NCBI GenBank assembly: GCA_009760855.2
Contig: WPIO01000024.1
Coordinates: forward strand, 2,765,001-2,829,000
DNA from: Cristatella mucedo
Taxonomy: Eukaryota > Bryozoa > Phylactolaemata > Cristatellidae
Direction: 5' to 3'
DNA length: 64,000 nt
Shown: piece after piece, positions 11,531-22,175 of the stretch
Position numbering within the stretch: the first letter of the stretch is position 1
Layout of the letters: every line of letters begins with the position of its first letter
Position numbers and translations under genes: made by a program
The notes under the pieces: model-generated
Told to the model about the DNA's origin: nothing
What the model saw: the letters and a program-made list of their open reading frames with translations, nothing else
Database searches by the model: none

Positions 11531-12032
11531 CTAAAAAGCACAAGGGACTAAAAAAAGTCATGGTATTAGGCGAAGACTTTCTAGGCGACGCGTAATAGTT
11601 CAGGCCAAAGAGAACGTCATTATTCAAGTTAGGTGATAATTAATTACAGCATTTTCTGTCAATGACTGAGAACTGCTTTTTAATTTACTGAATCAATTAA
11701 GCATAATTAGAAACCTTTATTGTGCTTTAAAAGGGTTCTTCTAATTAAAAGGTTGTATGATGACAGAATTTGAAATTAAAAATACTGTCAAGGAAAAAGT
11801 AGAACCTGTTAATTTAACACGACCCATAAGCGTCACACCCATTTTTTCTGATAGAGATCAGGCTGTTTAGGACAACAAAAATTACTTTTTACCAGCTTCG
11901 CGATGGTGCTCTCTTAAACGTTTGATAATTTTGAAACCATCAAAATGTCACTCTTTTCACATAGGTGGCTCACTTCGGCCTACCAGTCGGACTTCCTTGC
12001 TTCTAAACAGTGCTTTCCTGACACCCGCTTAC

Positions 12033-12112
12033 CAGTAACTAGCCATGTCGATGGCTCTTCCATTAAATTGAATTTTTCCTTTAATGGGGCCTCCGGCATC
12101 AGATTTAGAAAA
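12033..12112 (-). CDS. candidate exon
   Basis: An 80-nt minus-strand exon has acceptor GATACCATGTAG (modest pyrimidine tract) and donor TACTG then GTAAGC, phase 0 to 2. It encodes about 26 residues (FSKSDAGGPIKGKIQFNGRA then IDMASYW). An in-frame TAG forms the acceptor itself, so the frame must start there. The composition looks protein-like. If 16987-17150 is a second M12B-like copy, this fits its middle region. No diagnostic residue is present. Confidence 0.35.
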
Positions 12113-12189
12113 CTACATGGTATCTCGAGATACTAACTTTTATTGAAAGCGCAAATTCTATTTTTCATTAGGTGCTTAGTGCTTCTCAC

Positions 12190-12224
12190 AGTGAAAACTT
12201 TCGTCGCATCACCGTTTAACTTCG
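12190..12224 (-). CDS. candidate microexon
   Basis: A 35-nt minus-strand segment is bounded by acceptor GCATTCATTAG and donor ACT then GTGAGA, phase 1 to 0, encoding KLNGDATKVFT. It is separated from the next candidate exon (12033-12112) by only 77 bases and agrees with it in phase. Evidence is splice signal and phase only. Confidence 0.3.
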
Positions 12225-12301
12225 CTAATGAATGCGGCATAACTCAAATAGGAATTCGAATAAATAAAAACGCTAAAATATCACTGAATACTAAATTACG
12301 C

Positions 12302-12343
12302 ATATTTATGTTTTGATTTACAATATTTATGTTTTGATTTACA
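12302..12343. repeat. 21-bp tandem duplication
   Basis: ATATTTATGTTTTGATTTAC plus A occurs twice head to tail without mismatch. Confidence 0.85.
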
Positions 12344-12531
12344 TTATTCGTTCAAAAATTCCGCAGATATTTCGCACGGCTGACAGCTTGGCACAGACAG
12401 CAGTCACCCTACCTTAGAGCATTGGCAGAGATAAACTAGATAAGCCGTTAAGTCTGCTAAACGACACGATTCCTTCGAATTTCAAGTAACTTTCATTTAT
12501 ATTTCGCTGGTTACAAGAATGAACTCACGCC

Positions 12532-12625
12532 TTAATAATAATAATAATAGTAATAATAATGCACTTGATAAAGCGCCCTCAGAGAACTTAATCTCTTTCT
12601 AGGCGCTTTACATTTGCTGCAAACA
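12532..12625 (-). mobile_element. LINE-A 3' end, extreme 5' truncation
   Basis: Only the tail (AATAATAAT repeat), the terminal hairpin and about 25 bases of 3' UTR remain. The hairpin matches young copies closely. Confidence 0.8.
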
Positions 12626-13289
12626 CACAGCAACTACTGCACGACTGCCATTTAGAAGGTACATTCACTAACTCGCTTCTGAAATGGTAAAACGCACTGT
12701 TGGGTTTAATTTAGGGTTGTCATCTTGTATACCTTTTAATTATCAGAATGGTTTATTTGATAGAATTTCTACTAATTAAAGCAAGAAAGTTCCACTAGTT
12801 CTTCCGCAACGCGGAAAAATGGCGAATACTACTTCTAGGAGTGACCCGTTTTAGACGCTTATGACTTAGCGAAGCGAGTCCGCAATTAGTTAGCTCTAGT
12901 ATTGTACATCTCACCTGAAAAATTACCGTAGTAGGGTAAGATTTAAATCGTGCTGATAGCTGTGCTAAAGCTGCCCAAAGTTGTTATATATTTTGGATTA
13001 TTAAAACGAGTAGTATATACATATTACAAGCCTCTTGAATAGCGCTCTCAGAGAAAATATATCTACCAAATTGTTGCAAAAGTTTCCGCAAGAGAATAAC
13101 CGAGGGTTGATAAGCATGGACGCATGGCATCGTGCATACGCAAGCATGTAAAAACACAACAGTACCGTGCTTAGACCGGCCGGAAAAGGCTTAGGCGTAC
13201 AAAACACTCGGGGCTATTGATTAAGAAGTATGCCTGGTTAGAGACACACATTTTTCATTTGCAGGTAAGCAGGCGGAGCGCACTATAAA
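12626..13289. other. nothing recognised
   Basis: Intron-like; a plus-strand acceptor-like site at 13250-13264 is followed by stops in all frames. Confidence 0.5.
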
Positions 13290-13960
13290 GAATGGGGCAT
13301 GGAAAGCTGACTGAAATCGATGCCTTTCCGGAGAAAAGCGCTGCTCGTCAGATAGCAGAGTCTCTATGAACGCTTCCTCTCGTCTGCCGCAGGGCTCAAG
13401 AGCACGGCAATCGTCGGTAAAAAAGAGCGCCTCATCCCATGAGTCAAGCCAAGGCCGTCCAAGACATGAGTGATACAGATTAAAGCCACATGGTACAGAA
13501 TCCAGAAGAGAACCGCAGACTTTCGGTGAGTAGGAGCGGAAGCCGCTATCGCCGAACGGTGTCTATTTGGTGCGGGTAACTGCAAGACGTGAAAGAGCGA
13601 GTGGTGGGACAGTGCTGTGGAGCAGCAAGGCGGCGGTCGTGTATGCAGTCTGGTACAAATGAGCGACGCAACCCATAACCAGCGAGAGGATCATAAAAGC
13701 TGAATTGATACTTGATCCGCGGCCAGTGAAGCTCAGATGCAACTTGTTTACTGTTGCTGCTTTGCCGATGGCAATAGCAGGTCCGATCTGCTATTGCTAT
13801 GCACCGGCTGCAGTCTATTAAGGGCACACGCCAGGATTAATAAATAATGGACTGTGTTGTAGTCCCTCGATAAGATGCCAAAACGAATTTGACGATTTAC
13901 GGCGTCATGCTCTCGTCTAAGACGCCGACTCTGGCAGTTTCTCCCACATGAGAGTAGGCC
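13290..13960 (-). mobile_element. LINE-C relic (RT C-terminal region)
   Basis: In shifting minus-strand frames the translation keeps ELHWPRIKYQFSF (family pattern L-H-W-L-P-I-x-x-R-I-x-F-K) and later FGDSGFRSYSPKVCGSLLDSVP (pattern F-G-D-R-A-F-S-x-x-A-P-x-x-W-N-S-L-P). Both are hallmarks of the LINE RT C-terminus. Many frameshifts and stops. It diverges from LINE-A and LINE-B, so it is kept as a third group. Confidence 0.55.
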
Positions 13961-14898
13961 CATTGGATGGTGGAGGCAATCTGCTCGTCCGAAGACGATT
14001 CGCTATGGAGTTAAAACTCTCATATACAGAGCAGACTTCCAGCGAGTGATTGATGAGCTCGATGAGCTAACCTCGAGAGAGATAGGGGGCGAGGATTTTA
14101 AAATTTAGGCTGACAATAGCTATTGCCATCGTAATTAGGTGGCCTGCGTTAAAGAAGCTAAACACGCACGCATTTTGACGACGGCATTTAGTTGCGATTA
14201 GCCCTTTTGCGTGCCGACGCTGTGCACGCTTAACCAAGTTTGTAAGTTAGTACTGTGGGCATGTCATTGCCATTGCGTGGTTCCGCCCCCAGCCGACGTT
14301 CCGTCCGCCCGACGGGCACACTCCATGCCGGCACACGACACATGTAATGCAGTGCAATTGACTTCTGCCTTGTGAATCAGCCTCTACCCACGCTATTCAC
14401 TCTCACCTCTCTTATCACCACCTGCTCCGGAGCAGCATGCATGACGGCTTTGATAACCGGTATGTACGCCCGCGTATTTTATCTGCTTCGCCAGTATACC
14501 GTATAAACGTCGCCATTACTACCACGCGTTTGTTGGAGCGTCTTGTATAATCGCTATTCTTCGTCGCACTGCTGCCGCGCGAGCGAGCCCCTACAATAAT
14601 GTGCGTGCCGCACCTTGGCCATATTTTTCTCGCTGATTTTTAGCGTGTTACCGGAAAGCGTTTGATCAACCTTCCTTTATAGAAAATTTAGAGTGCCCAG
14701 AACAAAATTCAGTTTTTTGCAATTGAAATACAAATACACAGTTATTATTATTGTCATTTTGTATGTAAGCCTCGAAAAGCGTCGCTGATACTCAAAAAAG
14801 GACAAGTATTGATTTCTCACATACGATTTGGATCATGCTAGATCCCAGATTGACCTCAATGTGACCCCAGTGTGATGTTAATGTTTTATAACTGACGC
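13961..14898. other. nothing recognised
   Basis: Partly GC-richer (14160-14620) without a readable frame. Confidence 0.5.
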
Positions 14899-15377
14899 AT
14901 ACGCTGACCCGCAAGGCCCCCCCCACGGCTTGGCTCCTCCATAAATAGCTGAACTGCTGCAACCGTTTCAGCCTCCTCGTGCCCTCAGGTCCCACAAGAA
15001 CAATAAATTAGCTGTTCGAATTCTCAGTTTAAAGACCATTGGCGATAAAAGCTTCAGCTGTGCAAGTCCTAGACTGTGGAATTCGCTCCCACAATTCTCA
15101 CGCAACTAAAACTGCTTCTGCTGCCGATTGTGCGATATCCTTTAGAGCAATCACGAGCTGCTACTTCCATGCTAATCACTACCTTAAGTGCTCTCCTTAC
15201 TCTTCCATGCTTCCCACTTTCTCTTTGTTGAGTGAGATGAAGTCCGTAGGCTACCGAATGCGTACCGAAAGCCACTTAGGCTGTGAGTGAGCTATACAAA
15301 ACTCTCCTGAATGAAACCTGCGTAGTCTTTTCGGCTTTGTGGAGTTACAGACGGAGCTACATTACATTACATTACAT
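14899..15377 (+). mobile_element. LINE-B copy, 5'-truncated
   Basis: The RT C-terminal region and 3' UTR are preserved, ending GGAGTTACAGACGGAG then an (ATTAC)n tail at 15361-15377. Several frameshifts break the reading frame. Confidence 0.82.
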
Positions 15378-15487
15378 ACTAATCAGTCACGCGTACAAAA
15401 CTTGTGCGATTCAGAATAGATTTAATAAAGACGTGAAACTCAAATTGCTTTAGCCTCGCCTGATCTGAAACCGACCGTTCTCTTACT

Positions 15488-15820
15488 TAATAAAATTAAT
15501 AATACACTTGATAAAGCGCCCTCAGAGAACTTAATCTCTTTCTAGGCGCTTTACATTTGCTGCAAAGGGAAATGCAATTGAATGGTAAGTAAAATCATGC
15601 TTGAAAAACAAACAGAATGAATAATATGATTAGGGGTGACATGTACAGGGTCAGCATGCAAATGTGGTTAGTGGCAGCATGCACAGTGTCAGCACGCATA
15701 AGCACATGAATGACGAATCACAGGGACCCACTAAATGCTGTCCTAAATAGGTGTGTTTTTAAGTTCCTTTTAAATGTGGTCAGCTCAGGGGTCGGAAGGG
15801 AGTTCCAGGCTTTGGGAGCA
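15488..15820 (-). mobile_element. LINE-A 3' end
   Basis: The tail, hairpin and complete 3' UTR with its two CATGCTGAC...TAACCA repeats, reaching just into the codons for A-P-K-A-W-N, where it is 5'-truncated at GGGAGCA. Confidence 0.85.
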
Positions 15821-16636
15821 CTTAAATTACTTAAATTTCATTGATTACCTCGGCATGCTTGAGGCAAGCCAATTTTTACTAACCTGATGTCTTATGTTCA
15901 GCTACTTGTTTCTGTTTATCATACCTGAATCTCTTTTCTACCGCTTACGCCCCTATGAATCTCCGGCTCAAAGAGCTTATATTGTCTACACCGTTAAAAA
16001 AACTTTGCTAATTGCGTGTTCTCTCCAATGACCCAAAACCTGGCGTAATATTTGTACACTCATGAAATTCATAAGTAAACGTAAGCACCCTAATTAATGC
16101 TTCATTTTACAATTAACATGCTGCTTTCTGTATAATGGTAAGTGAAACTTCTCACAGATACGCTAATGGTCTTCTATGGCCTCTATGGCGGCAGCTTATC
16201 GGAGGATACGGCTTTGTACGATCCGCGCTCACTGGCACCAATCCTGTCCTGGACTGCTGCCGGAGATGAGATCCTACTTATTTTTTGTCGTAGGGTGGAA
16301 ATTTATTTTGAATTGATTTCGCCGATTTAAGATTAATGTAGTCTACTAGTCCTCCATGTTATAACATAGAGTATGGTGACCGTATTCATTCATTCCCCAA
16401 TTCAGCTGCACCAGCATCATCTTTGACTGATTGTTCGCCAAGCAGTTTACACTAACCGTATGTACTTGACTCACTAGGCCAAAGTGGCTGACAGGAAAAA
16501 AGTGAGGTTAGATTAAATGGCACCAAAACGCTCAGAAGGCCATGAGATGGAAGCTATGTACCCTTCGCATGCCTAAAGAGTTGATGTAACCAATGTTATG
16601 TCTATGTCACACTGTTTGTGCTACCTATCTGTCTAA
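15821..16636. other. unassigned, contains plus frame 16142-16330
   Basis: The frame reads FYGLYGGSLSEDTALYDPRS after a CTTCTCACAG acceptor-like site. It has no donor or family match, so it was not called as an exon. Confidence 0.4.
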
Positions 16637-16823
16637 CGAGTCGTGATGGCACATTAGGTAAGGCGGTTGCTTTCACGACCTCGGTCCCGAGGTCGTGAAG
16701 GCTTGATTCCTGCAGTGGGCGACTCTTAATCGCCACTGCAAGCGGTGGTGATAGCCGTAAAGGCTCTTCTGTCGCTGAACAAAAAGAGGCTGTTTAATCA
16801 GCTCGGATTATTATTATTATTAT
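16637..16823 (+). mobile_element. SINE-1, young
   Basis: GTCGTGATGGCACATTAGGT head, paired CACGACCTCGG/CCGAGGTCGTG arms, body AGCGGTGGTGATAGCCGTAA, end GAGGCTGTTTAATCAGCT, and a (TTA)n tail. Confidence 0.85.
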
Positions 16824-16986
16824 AACTAATGTTATCTACCCAATCTAAGTTATCGTTACCTATAATTTCAGTGAGTCGGCTGAATTTAAATTTGCAGGTA
16901 AACGGCTTTGCTTTGAATGAGTTTCTCTCAGTAGGTGTAGATGAAAGGTTTCTTCAAAAATTGTTGCTGCAACGGTTAGCTTTTAC

Positions 16987-17150
16987 TCAAGCTATAAGCT
17001 AAACGCTCTGTTAAAGCAAAAATCACACTGGATTCTCTATACATTGATATTCTTATAGAATTTATTAGCCGCAAAAATGTATTGGCATGCTCCGAGAGCA
17101 GCTCTAAAGTCTGCCAGCGGATTTCAGCAAGGAAATCATGTTGTGTTTGG
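16987..17150 (-). CDS. candidate exon, possible second M12B-like N-terminal region
   Basis: A 164-nt open minus-strand segment has acceptor GTCTATTTCAG and a weak donor (TTGA then GTAAAA), phase 2 to 1. It encodes about 54 residues without cysteine, including ANTFLRLINSIRISMY and SSVIFALTERLAYS. The helix-then-strand pattern resembles the first helix and second strand of reprolysins. Its position after the end of one catalytic domain therefore suggests either a duplicated domain or copy, or an unrelated spacer. Phases match 20379-20429 upstream and 12190-12224 downstream. Confidence 0.35.
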
Positions 17151-18334
17151 CTGAAATAGACGTAAGCGAGCATTGGCGAATGCTGAGAGTGGGAGCTAGT
17201 CGGAAAGTGCTACATGGTTTTGAAAGTTTCAGCAATCAGGAAGTGAAAACATGTTGCCTAAGAAAACATGGTCAGGAAAGCAAGCAAGCATCTTAAGTAA
17301 AATACAAAAACCAATATACAAACGGCCCTCGATGACCACAATACAATAAAAAAAGTCTCTGGTAGAAGAAAGTGTAAACGGATCGGCAATTCGGGAGCTC
17401 GCAGTTCCCTGCCAGGTGCAAGACATTCTGATTCAGCACAATTTGTTGAATTCCGATAGCTGTCAATAGAATTTACCTAAGAGATAGACTCCACAAGGAC
17501 GCCAATTTTTTCCAGACAGCTACAACAAAGGTTCCGTTGCTTGTTTTTTGGTACTACCCCAGAGAATAATCGCTTGTTACGGCTAAGTTGGAGAGAATAA
17601 CCACTGCATCCGTTTCCCAACGCATAGCCGCCGCTCTTTGACGAAAAACTTTAACACGACGGTCCGGATCATGGAAAAACTCCGTAGGGCATAGCGTGTG
17701 ATCTAAGGCCCTAAACGGCTCAGGTGGCAGCAGGCTTGCTTTGCGAGAGGGACGGTCTTTTTGGGCTCGAGCTGGACAGCTCACCGTAGCTGAAAATGCA
17801 GACTTCCTTGCTCATAGAGGCACACATGACGGATCCCCGATGCGTTCGGCGACTCTATGCTGCACAAATGTTTCGCGAGGCGTGAATCATCTTGAGCAAA
17901 TCGAGCAGCCAGGTTTAGAAAGCGAAGACCGTCACCGTCTCGAATTCACGCACTGCCACAATCGCAGTAGAGGCCAGAGGATATAGCGCTACGTTCCAGC
18001 GCAAAAAAATCGTCATTGAACTGAAGAGGAGTCGTGAATTGTGAGAGTGAATTGAATCGTTATCGAATTGAAGAGGGAGCCAGCTCGAGACTCACCGGAG
18101 AGCAAGATGAGCACGTTCTGGCTGGCAGCGCGCCTTTCAAGGCGAGCTGACGCAGGAAGTGATCCTCGAAGTTTCCGCTGTAATTTAAAAGCTTCTTCCT
18201 CCGAGCAAAAAAACTCCTATTTAGTCTTTCGTTAGACTTTGTCTGTAAGCACGACCTGAGCGGATTCCTACAAATAGCAGCGGCCCTATGAGGTCTTCTA
18301 TGCAGAACACTGCGCCTTTGCACGCAAGCGCAGG
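17151..18334. other. unassigned, possible unknown repeat
   Basis: A minus frame at 18060-18380 includes RRKKLLNYSGNFEDHFLRQL and has a GTGAGT donor at 18096-18101. A part resembles 19115-19280 in base order, including a GTGAGT there, so it may be an uncharacterised repeat rather than an exon. Confidence 0.35.
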
Positions 18335-18432
18335 TTTGAAGTTTTGAGAACTTCGAAACTTGAAAACTTGAGAACTTCAAAACTTGAAAGAACTTCGAAG
18401 TTTGAAAACTTCCTCAAACTTTAGAAACATTC
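18335..18432. repeat. GAACTTCGAA/AACTTGA degenerate repeat
   Basis: Irregular short units (TTTGAGAACTTCGAAACTTG, GAAAACTTGAGAACTTC and similar) with many TTCGAA palindromes. Spacing does not fit heat-shock elements. Confidence 0.7.
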
Positions 18433-18470
18433 GAAAGAAGCCGGCAGCTTGTCGAAACACGTGAGCCGGT

Positions 18471-18816
18471 GCTGCCAAGGCAACTCACTTCCGACTTGCG
18501 TCACGACATTTATGAAACGACCACATTCGAAAAGAAACTGAAAACGTACGTATTTTTGACAGCATTTAGTCGGTCCCCGTAATTTAACATTTATGTACTT
18601 ATGCATGCTGACTCTATGCATGCTGCCGCTAACCATAATTTCATGCAGAAACTGTGCATATCATTCCTAACCACGGTATTATTGTTCTTTATTGAGCATG
18701 CTACCACTAAGCATTCGATCGTGCTTCCTTCGAATCAAATGTAAAGTGCCTAGAAAGAGATTGAGTTCTCTGAGGGCACTACACCAAATGTAGTATCATA
18801 ATTATTATTATTATTT
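18471..18816 (+). mobile_element. old LINE-A relic
   Basis: A diverged copy of the last codons, 3' UTR and hairpin. It retains the older 3' UTR form GAGCATGCTACCACTAAGCA, which in young copies reads AAGCATGATTTTACTTACCA. Confidence 0.7.
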
Positions 18817-20137
18817 AAGATATGCTCATAATAGGAAGAATTAAAAAGCGAGAGGAGCAGAATATTTATTTTTGACTGGATAGACTTTGCTTGGTTTTTA
18901 AAGATTATGCTTTCTTAGATATGCAGTTTCACTTTGCTTGCGCATGTCGGCTAGCCGAATGGCTTTATTTTTTTTCTGGGATTCCCATTCACCACCGAAT
19001 TTCTGTCGTACTTGAAGGAAAGGCTGGCCCTCTTCGGGCATACCAGACAGCACGTATATCTGCGCGCTCTGGAGAGCCATTACGAAGGCGCTAAACAGCG
19101 GGCTTCAATGCCAGTGAAACGAAACAAGCTAGAAACTCACGTGAAATAAAGTTCCCGTAGGCGTTGGTTGTCAGGGGAGGTGATTCTCGAAGTAATAGCT
19201 CAGTTGCACATCAGAGAACTTCATCGCTTTCTACTTCTAAGCACTTCTCAGTGGCTGTACAGGAAGCATGACCCTATAGTTGGTAGTGGAATGCACGGTG
19301 CCAACAAGCGAAATACTCATCAAATACCATCAGGTACACCTGGGCTTTTATTTAGCTTCTTTTAAATGCCACCAGGCAGGGGGTAATTGACGATCGTCAG
19401 TCGAGTGTAGGCCCCAAGATATGGGGGCATACAAATCTAAATGATTGGGCTAAATGATTTGAGTCAGAAGAGCAAGAGGTAGGATGCCCAACGTGCACTG
19501 TGAGCAGTTCTGATAGATAGGTTGGGCAAGAAAGTAGATGTGCCGAAAAGTGAGTGCCTACAATGAGCCTCGGAGTCGATTCGCTACTTGAATGGGAGCC
19601 GGTGCAGGTCTGTGATTAGCGTTGCAGTGTGGTGACTGTAACGCTCAAGACAAGCAAGCCTAGCTTCAGAGTTCTGAACTAACTGTACGAGCCTAATTGC
19701 ATAGGCCATAGAATACAAAAAATGTGAAAACAGAACAGAAGTCAAGACGGGATAACACACCAGAATTGAAATGCTTGGGTTTAGTATCTCTGTCTAAGGA
19801 GGCCCGTATTTGAACCGTAATACACAAATGAAAGCAGGCAGATTTGACTCATATGAATTGAATAGATGACGCTCGAAAATGCACGCAATTTGTTTTATGA
19901 TTAAACGAGGAGCCAATTAGAGCTCGACAATGAAGGACTTGTAGTAATAAGAATATACAATTTTACAGCTCCAGATATAAATAAATATCTTTCGAGGCAC
20001 TTTTTGTTGCCTAGAAAACAAGAATATCAGTTAGGCTAGGATTGGCATGTATTGCGTCAGCTCGCACAAGCACATTAAGTGGCATTCACGCAAAAATTAT
20101 TTGCATAGCACCCAGAGCTAACGAGGTTTCTTTGCAG
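18817..20137. other. unassigned
   Basis: Contains the weak similarity partner of 18060-18270 at about 19115-19280; otherwise intron-like. Confidence 0.4.
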
Positions 20138-20174
20138 GCATCTGAACGTCCAAGTAAGGAAGCAAGTCTAATTG
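20138..20174 (+). CDS. isolated plus-strand exon candidate
   Basis: Acceptor GGTTTCTTTGCAG and donor ATTG then GTAAGTGA enclose 37 nt; one frame gives ASERPSKEASLI (phase 0 to 1). It lies in the intron region of the minus-strand gene. No partner exon was found, so chance is quite possible. Confidence 0.2.
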
Positions 20175-20378
20175 GTAAGTGATGACTTACATCGTGTCAA
20201 CACGCATCGATTGCATCACGGAGATTTGCAAGAACTGAGTTTGGCAAGGACCCGGGTCATTCTTGACAGGCGAAATGCTTTCTTATTCCACTGGTCGGAG
20301 ACTGATTACCAGAAATTTATGAGCACGATGCACCGCTATATCACTAGATGATTTTATTCCTGTAACGAAGCCACTTAC

Positions 20379-20429
20379 GTGCTCCTATTAGACGGACTGA
20401 CGGAGCTAAGCAAAGATGCTTTGCATTCG
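20379..20429 (-). CDS. exon: end of M12B-like catalytic domain
   Basis: This 51-nt minus-strand exon has acceptor AAACGATTGCAG and donor AGCAC then GTAAGTGG, phase 2 to 2. Read after the 21282 exon it gives SECKASLLSS and then a Ser-rich run. This matches the helix and Cys that end reprolysin domains (usually L-x-x-x-x-C-L). It carries a sequon, NRS. The next exon should begin with one base; the candidate at 17150 does. Confidence 0.5.
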
Positions 20430-21281
20430 CTGCAATCGTTTACCCACTCATTATAGTTTTTATTTGCTCTATTTTGAAAAGGCATGATCACCTCGTTAGT
20501 AATTGATGTTCAAAGACAACGCATCAGGTTTCAATCTTATAAAAATATGTAGCACTAATTGTTGCTAATTGTTGTTCGAGGTCTTTTTCCTCAATTCAGC
20601 GCACACATTTACCTCAACGGCGTTCTTATGTTAAATGTTATTTTGTAGCGAATGTGAAACGGATGAATGAATGCTGAAGAATGAATTATTTTTGTGGCTA
20701 ATATGTGGGATTATAGGTAGTCATCAAATGATATTCGAAAGCTTCAATAATTTAAGGAGCTGTCAAACTATCCAATCTTCAATTTATTCTAAAAGCTCCA
20801 CTAACCTATTACCAGGAATCCTGGTTTCTCGCCAATAAATTCCACCGCGTCAGCAATGCTTCTTGAACAAAATGAGTGCATTTGCAAGGCCGTGCCAATC
20901 AGATACACCCCTGCAGAGCTTTATTAGTTAAATGTTTCAAATTCTTGGCCCTCTGTGGTAAAATGTTTTCACAAACAGTCGTGGTGGCACACACATCCGT
21001 GCCCATAAACGTGGTAGCTGATATTAACAGCTACTTTGGGTATCAAGGTTTATTTTGGATTTTTGGCAGCTGAGTAAACCTGATTGGAAAAGTGACAAAG
21101 ATAATTTTCCAAAGCTCAACTTGAACTGGCATCACTATGTTGTAGATGCACTTAACCTAATCGCTTTTGCATTAAGAAAAATAAATCTTTTCTGTATGTA
21201 AAAGTACGAATCAATAAATTCTAATCGTAGAGAATTGCAGCTAAAACAAAATATAGAATGTAAACAGTACAAAGACCTTAC
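20430..21281. other. intron-like
   Basis: Intron between 21282-21437 and 20379-20429. A minus frame near 20875-21010 (with FMGTDVCATTTVC) follows an AATATCAG acceptor-like site but ends in a stop and breaks the phase chain. Confidence 0.5.
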
Positions 21282-21437
21282 CTCATGACATTAAACATAT
21301 TTCTCAAAGAGCAGCACGAAAGGTAGTAGCTGTTTGAAGACCAAACCGAAAAGTTTGTGATTTGCCCCATGATGAAGCCTTTCCTAGGAGAGCAGTCAGT
21401 ATTTGACTCATCAGCGCCGTCAAACGAGGCACCTAAG
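21282..21437 (-). CDS. exon: M12B-like domain, zinc site second half and Met-turn
   Basis: This 156-nt minus-strand exon has acceptor ATATTGTCGCAG and donor ATGAG then GTAAGG, phase 2 to 2. It starts SLGASFDGADESNTDC, which aligns with S-L-G-A-x-H-D-G of reprolysins; the third zinc His is Phe and the following Asp is kept. GFIMG fits the Met-turn (G-Y/F-I-M). NSYYLSCCSLRNMF fits the conserved Y-x-F-S-x-C-S segment closing the domain. It joins the 21538 exon across an intron of 100 bases. It encodes 52 residues and has one sequon (NFS). This is the clearest family evidence in the window. Confidence 0.77.
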
Positions 21438-21537
21438 CTGCGACAATATCAAGACTTTAACCGAAGAAATTTGATCTGCGCATGCAATATTGCGTGAAAG
21501 GCAATTTAACATGCAGATTAATAAATTGGAACTTTAC

Positions 21538-21670
21538 CTTCTTGCAAGGGCTTGCGCTGCAAATAGGAGAACCGGCCATTCGTAGGGAGCGGTAACAGTA
21601 TCTCCCAGATTAATGAAAATAACCACTGGAATTTTCTGCTTCGAATACTGGCACATATTGTTTCTGGTAT
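21538..21670 (-). CDS. exon: M12B-like active-site helix, zinc ligands replaced (first half)
   Basis: This 133-nt minus-strand exon has acceptor AAGTATTTTTTTAG and donor AAG then GTAAAGT, phase 1 to 2. It encodes about 44 residues: an N-x-M-C that aligns with the conserved G-G-x-C, the strand KIPVVIFINLGD, and the helix LLFAAQALAR. In active reprolysins this helix reads A-H-E-L-x-H. Here it reads A-Q-A-L-A-R, so the first two zinc His and the catalytic Glu are Gln, Arg and Ala. No stop or frameshift interrupts it and both splice sites are strong, which argues for a functional exon of a non-catalytic protein rather than decay. Confidence 0.72.
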
Positions 21671-22019
21671 CTAAAAAAATACTTCGATTAATGTCATAAA
21701 AAGTAGCATGCAATGGGGGCAATCAATGAGCGAGATTAGATGCTTTATTCATACTAAATATTACCTTAAACTTATTCGGAAAATTGTTAATAGATTAGCT
21801 AGTTTTATGGTGAACCTTCAAAGATCTTCCACTCTTAATTAAGCTTAAATAAAGTAACATTGGTAACAACAGTAGTTGAGCGAAGCCCCAAGAAAGTGAT
21901 ATAGAGTAAATGTCATTTTAAGGCAAGTCAGTGATATCACAGATATGGCGTTCGACGCCGGCAGAAGGGGGTACTGCTAAAAAGATCGAGTAAGTTAGCA
22001 TCACTTTCATATGTTATGC

Positions 22020-22090
22020 ATCAATTTTTAATGCGTATGGATATAGATTCGGTTCTCTTAGAGTGAGATAGATTAACAATAATAAAAATC
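22020..22090 (+). mobile_element. LINE-A-type tail relic
   Basis: A short eroded tail (GCGTATGGATATAGATTCGGTTCTC..., then AACAATAATAAAAA). Similar to the relic near 7 kb. Confidence 0.3.
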
Positions 22091-22175
22091 GTTACTGCAG
22101 TATCGCTCATTCCTACAAATTCCTACATTTTTCATAGTATCCAATTACATCATTCCTAGTATCGCTCATTCCTAC

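Noticed and set aside
13248-13300. Plus-strand exon after TTTTTCATTTGCAG
   Set aside because: Stops appear in every frame within about 50 bases and no donor precedes them.
18335-18432. Cluster of heat-shock elements
   Set aside because: GAA and TTC blocks are not spaced by two bases as the element requires; low-complexity repeat fits better.
22099-22175. AGTATCGCTCATTCCTA occurring twice as a LINE-A target duplication
   Set aside because: Both copies lie 5' of the LINE-A fragment, so they cannot flank it; kept only as a local direct repeat.
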